Positions 63,831 through 64,000 of a DNA stretch of 64,000 nt are shown piece after piece. The notes beneath the pieces are model-generated. The model was not told where the DNA came from, did no database searches, and saw only the letters and a program-made list of their open reading frames with translations. Numbering within the stretch: position 1 is the stretch's first letter; every line of letters begins with the position of its first letter. The position numbers were made by a program, and so were the translations under genes. Origin of the DNA: Climacteris rufus (Eukaryota; Chordata; Aves; Passeriformes; Climacteridae); assembly GCA_013398175.1 (NCBI GenBank), contig VZRZ01004360.1, forward strand, positions 186,459 through 250,458, in the 5' to 3' direction.

Positions 63831-64000
63831 AGGAGTGACCTCTTTCATTTGAAAACAGCAACAGAAGTCTCTCACAAATGCCAGCTTTCTCAATATGCAG
63901 CATTAGTGTCAATTTTCATTCGTGATTTGCAATTGGAAGGACTTTTTGATTAGCTTTTTAAAGCCCACTGCTCAGTGAAGGTCCCCCCTGTTTAGCTTAG

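Larger units (their letters stand above)
37480..64000. other. Intergenic region downstream of TTC7B
   Basis: About 26.5 kb with no supported protein-coding gene. The first 1-2 kb may still be TTC7B 3'UTR. Recognised contents are the assembly gap at 44509-44515, a 30-bp repeat pair (44403 and 46244), the purine tract at 47247-47394, minus-strand CR1 fragments at 55821-56188 and 62726-63011, a CR1 ORF2 relic near 58790 and a possible conserved non-coding element at 63715-63830. The stretches 37480-44400, 46274-47246, 47395-55820, 56189-58786 and 58859-62725 hold nothing I can name. Sequence from about 39 kb onward looks more GC-rich than the introns. In mammals CALM1 lies beyond the 3' end of TTC7B in the opposite direction, but no calmodulin exon is present here. 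Confidence 0.7.

Noticed and set aside
37480..64000. Calmodulin (CALM1) exons expected from mammalian gene order
   Set aside because: No EF-hand coding sequence was found in any frame, so the gene must lie outside the window or the order differs.

Overview
The window looks like nuclear DNA of a songbird-type (passerine) bird. Three spliced exons encode a vertebrate TTC7 protein. CR1 LINE fragments are scattered throughout, and one short element joins a tRNA-Ile-like head to a CR1 tail, which is the structure of the passerine SINE family TguSINE1. Long AT-rich introns, microsatellites and a 7-base run of N show draft eukaryotic assembly. No operons, bacterial genes or CRISPR arrays are present.

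Positions 1-36722 hold the 3' end of one plus-strand gene, most likely TTC7B. Exons lie at 2573-2713, 7758-7960 and 36501-36722, with the stop codon at 36720-36722. Together they encode about the last 188 residues, containing four TPR repeats. The protein family is the scaffold that holds PI4-kinase III alpha at the plasma membrane together with EFR3 and FAM126. The last intron is about 28.5 kb. Within the introns are a TguSINE1-like SINE (3079-3217), a CR1 3' fragment (8321-8804), an older sense CR1 piece (15385-15506) and a 594-bp solo retroviral LTR with recognisable termini (26121-26714), plus small tandem repeats and palindromes.

Positions 36723-64000 start with the TTC7B 3'UTR, which has candidate poly(A) signals at 37112 and 37474. 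The rest appears to be intergenic, and from about 39 kb it looks visibly more GC-rich than the introns. It holds two minus-strand CR1 fragments (55821-56188 and 62726-63011), a possible CR1 reverse-transcriptase relic (near 58790), a 148-bp almost pure purine tract (47247-47394), a dispersed 30-bp repeat pair and an assembly gap at 44509-44515. I found no convincing second protein-coding gene. The open frames there look like chance or repeat-derived frames.

I did not find a new biological system. The observations most worth checking are the SINE and LINE that share a 3' tail, the structured antisense solo LTR, an 18-bp duplication abutting a weak splice donor of an in-frame (skippable) exon, and the unexplained 30-bp repeat pair.
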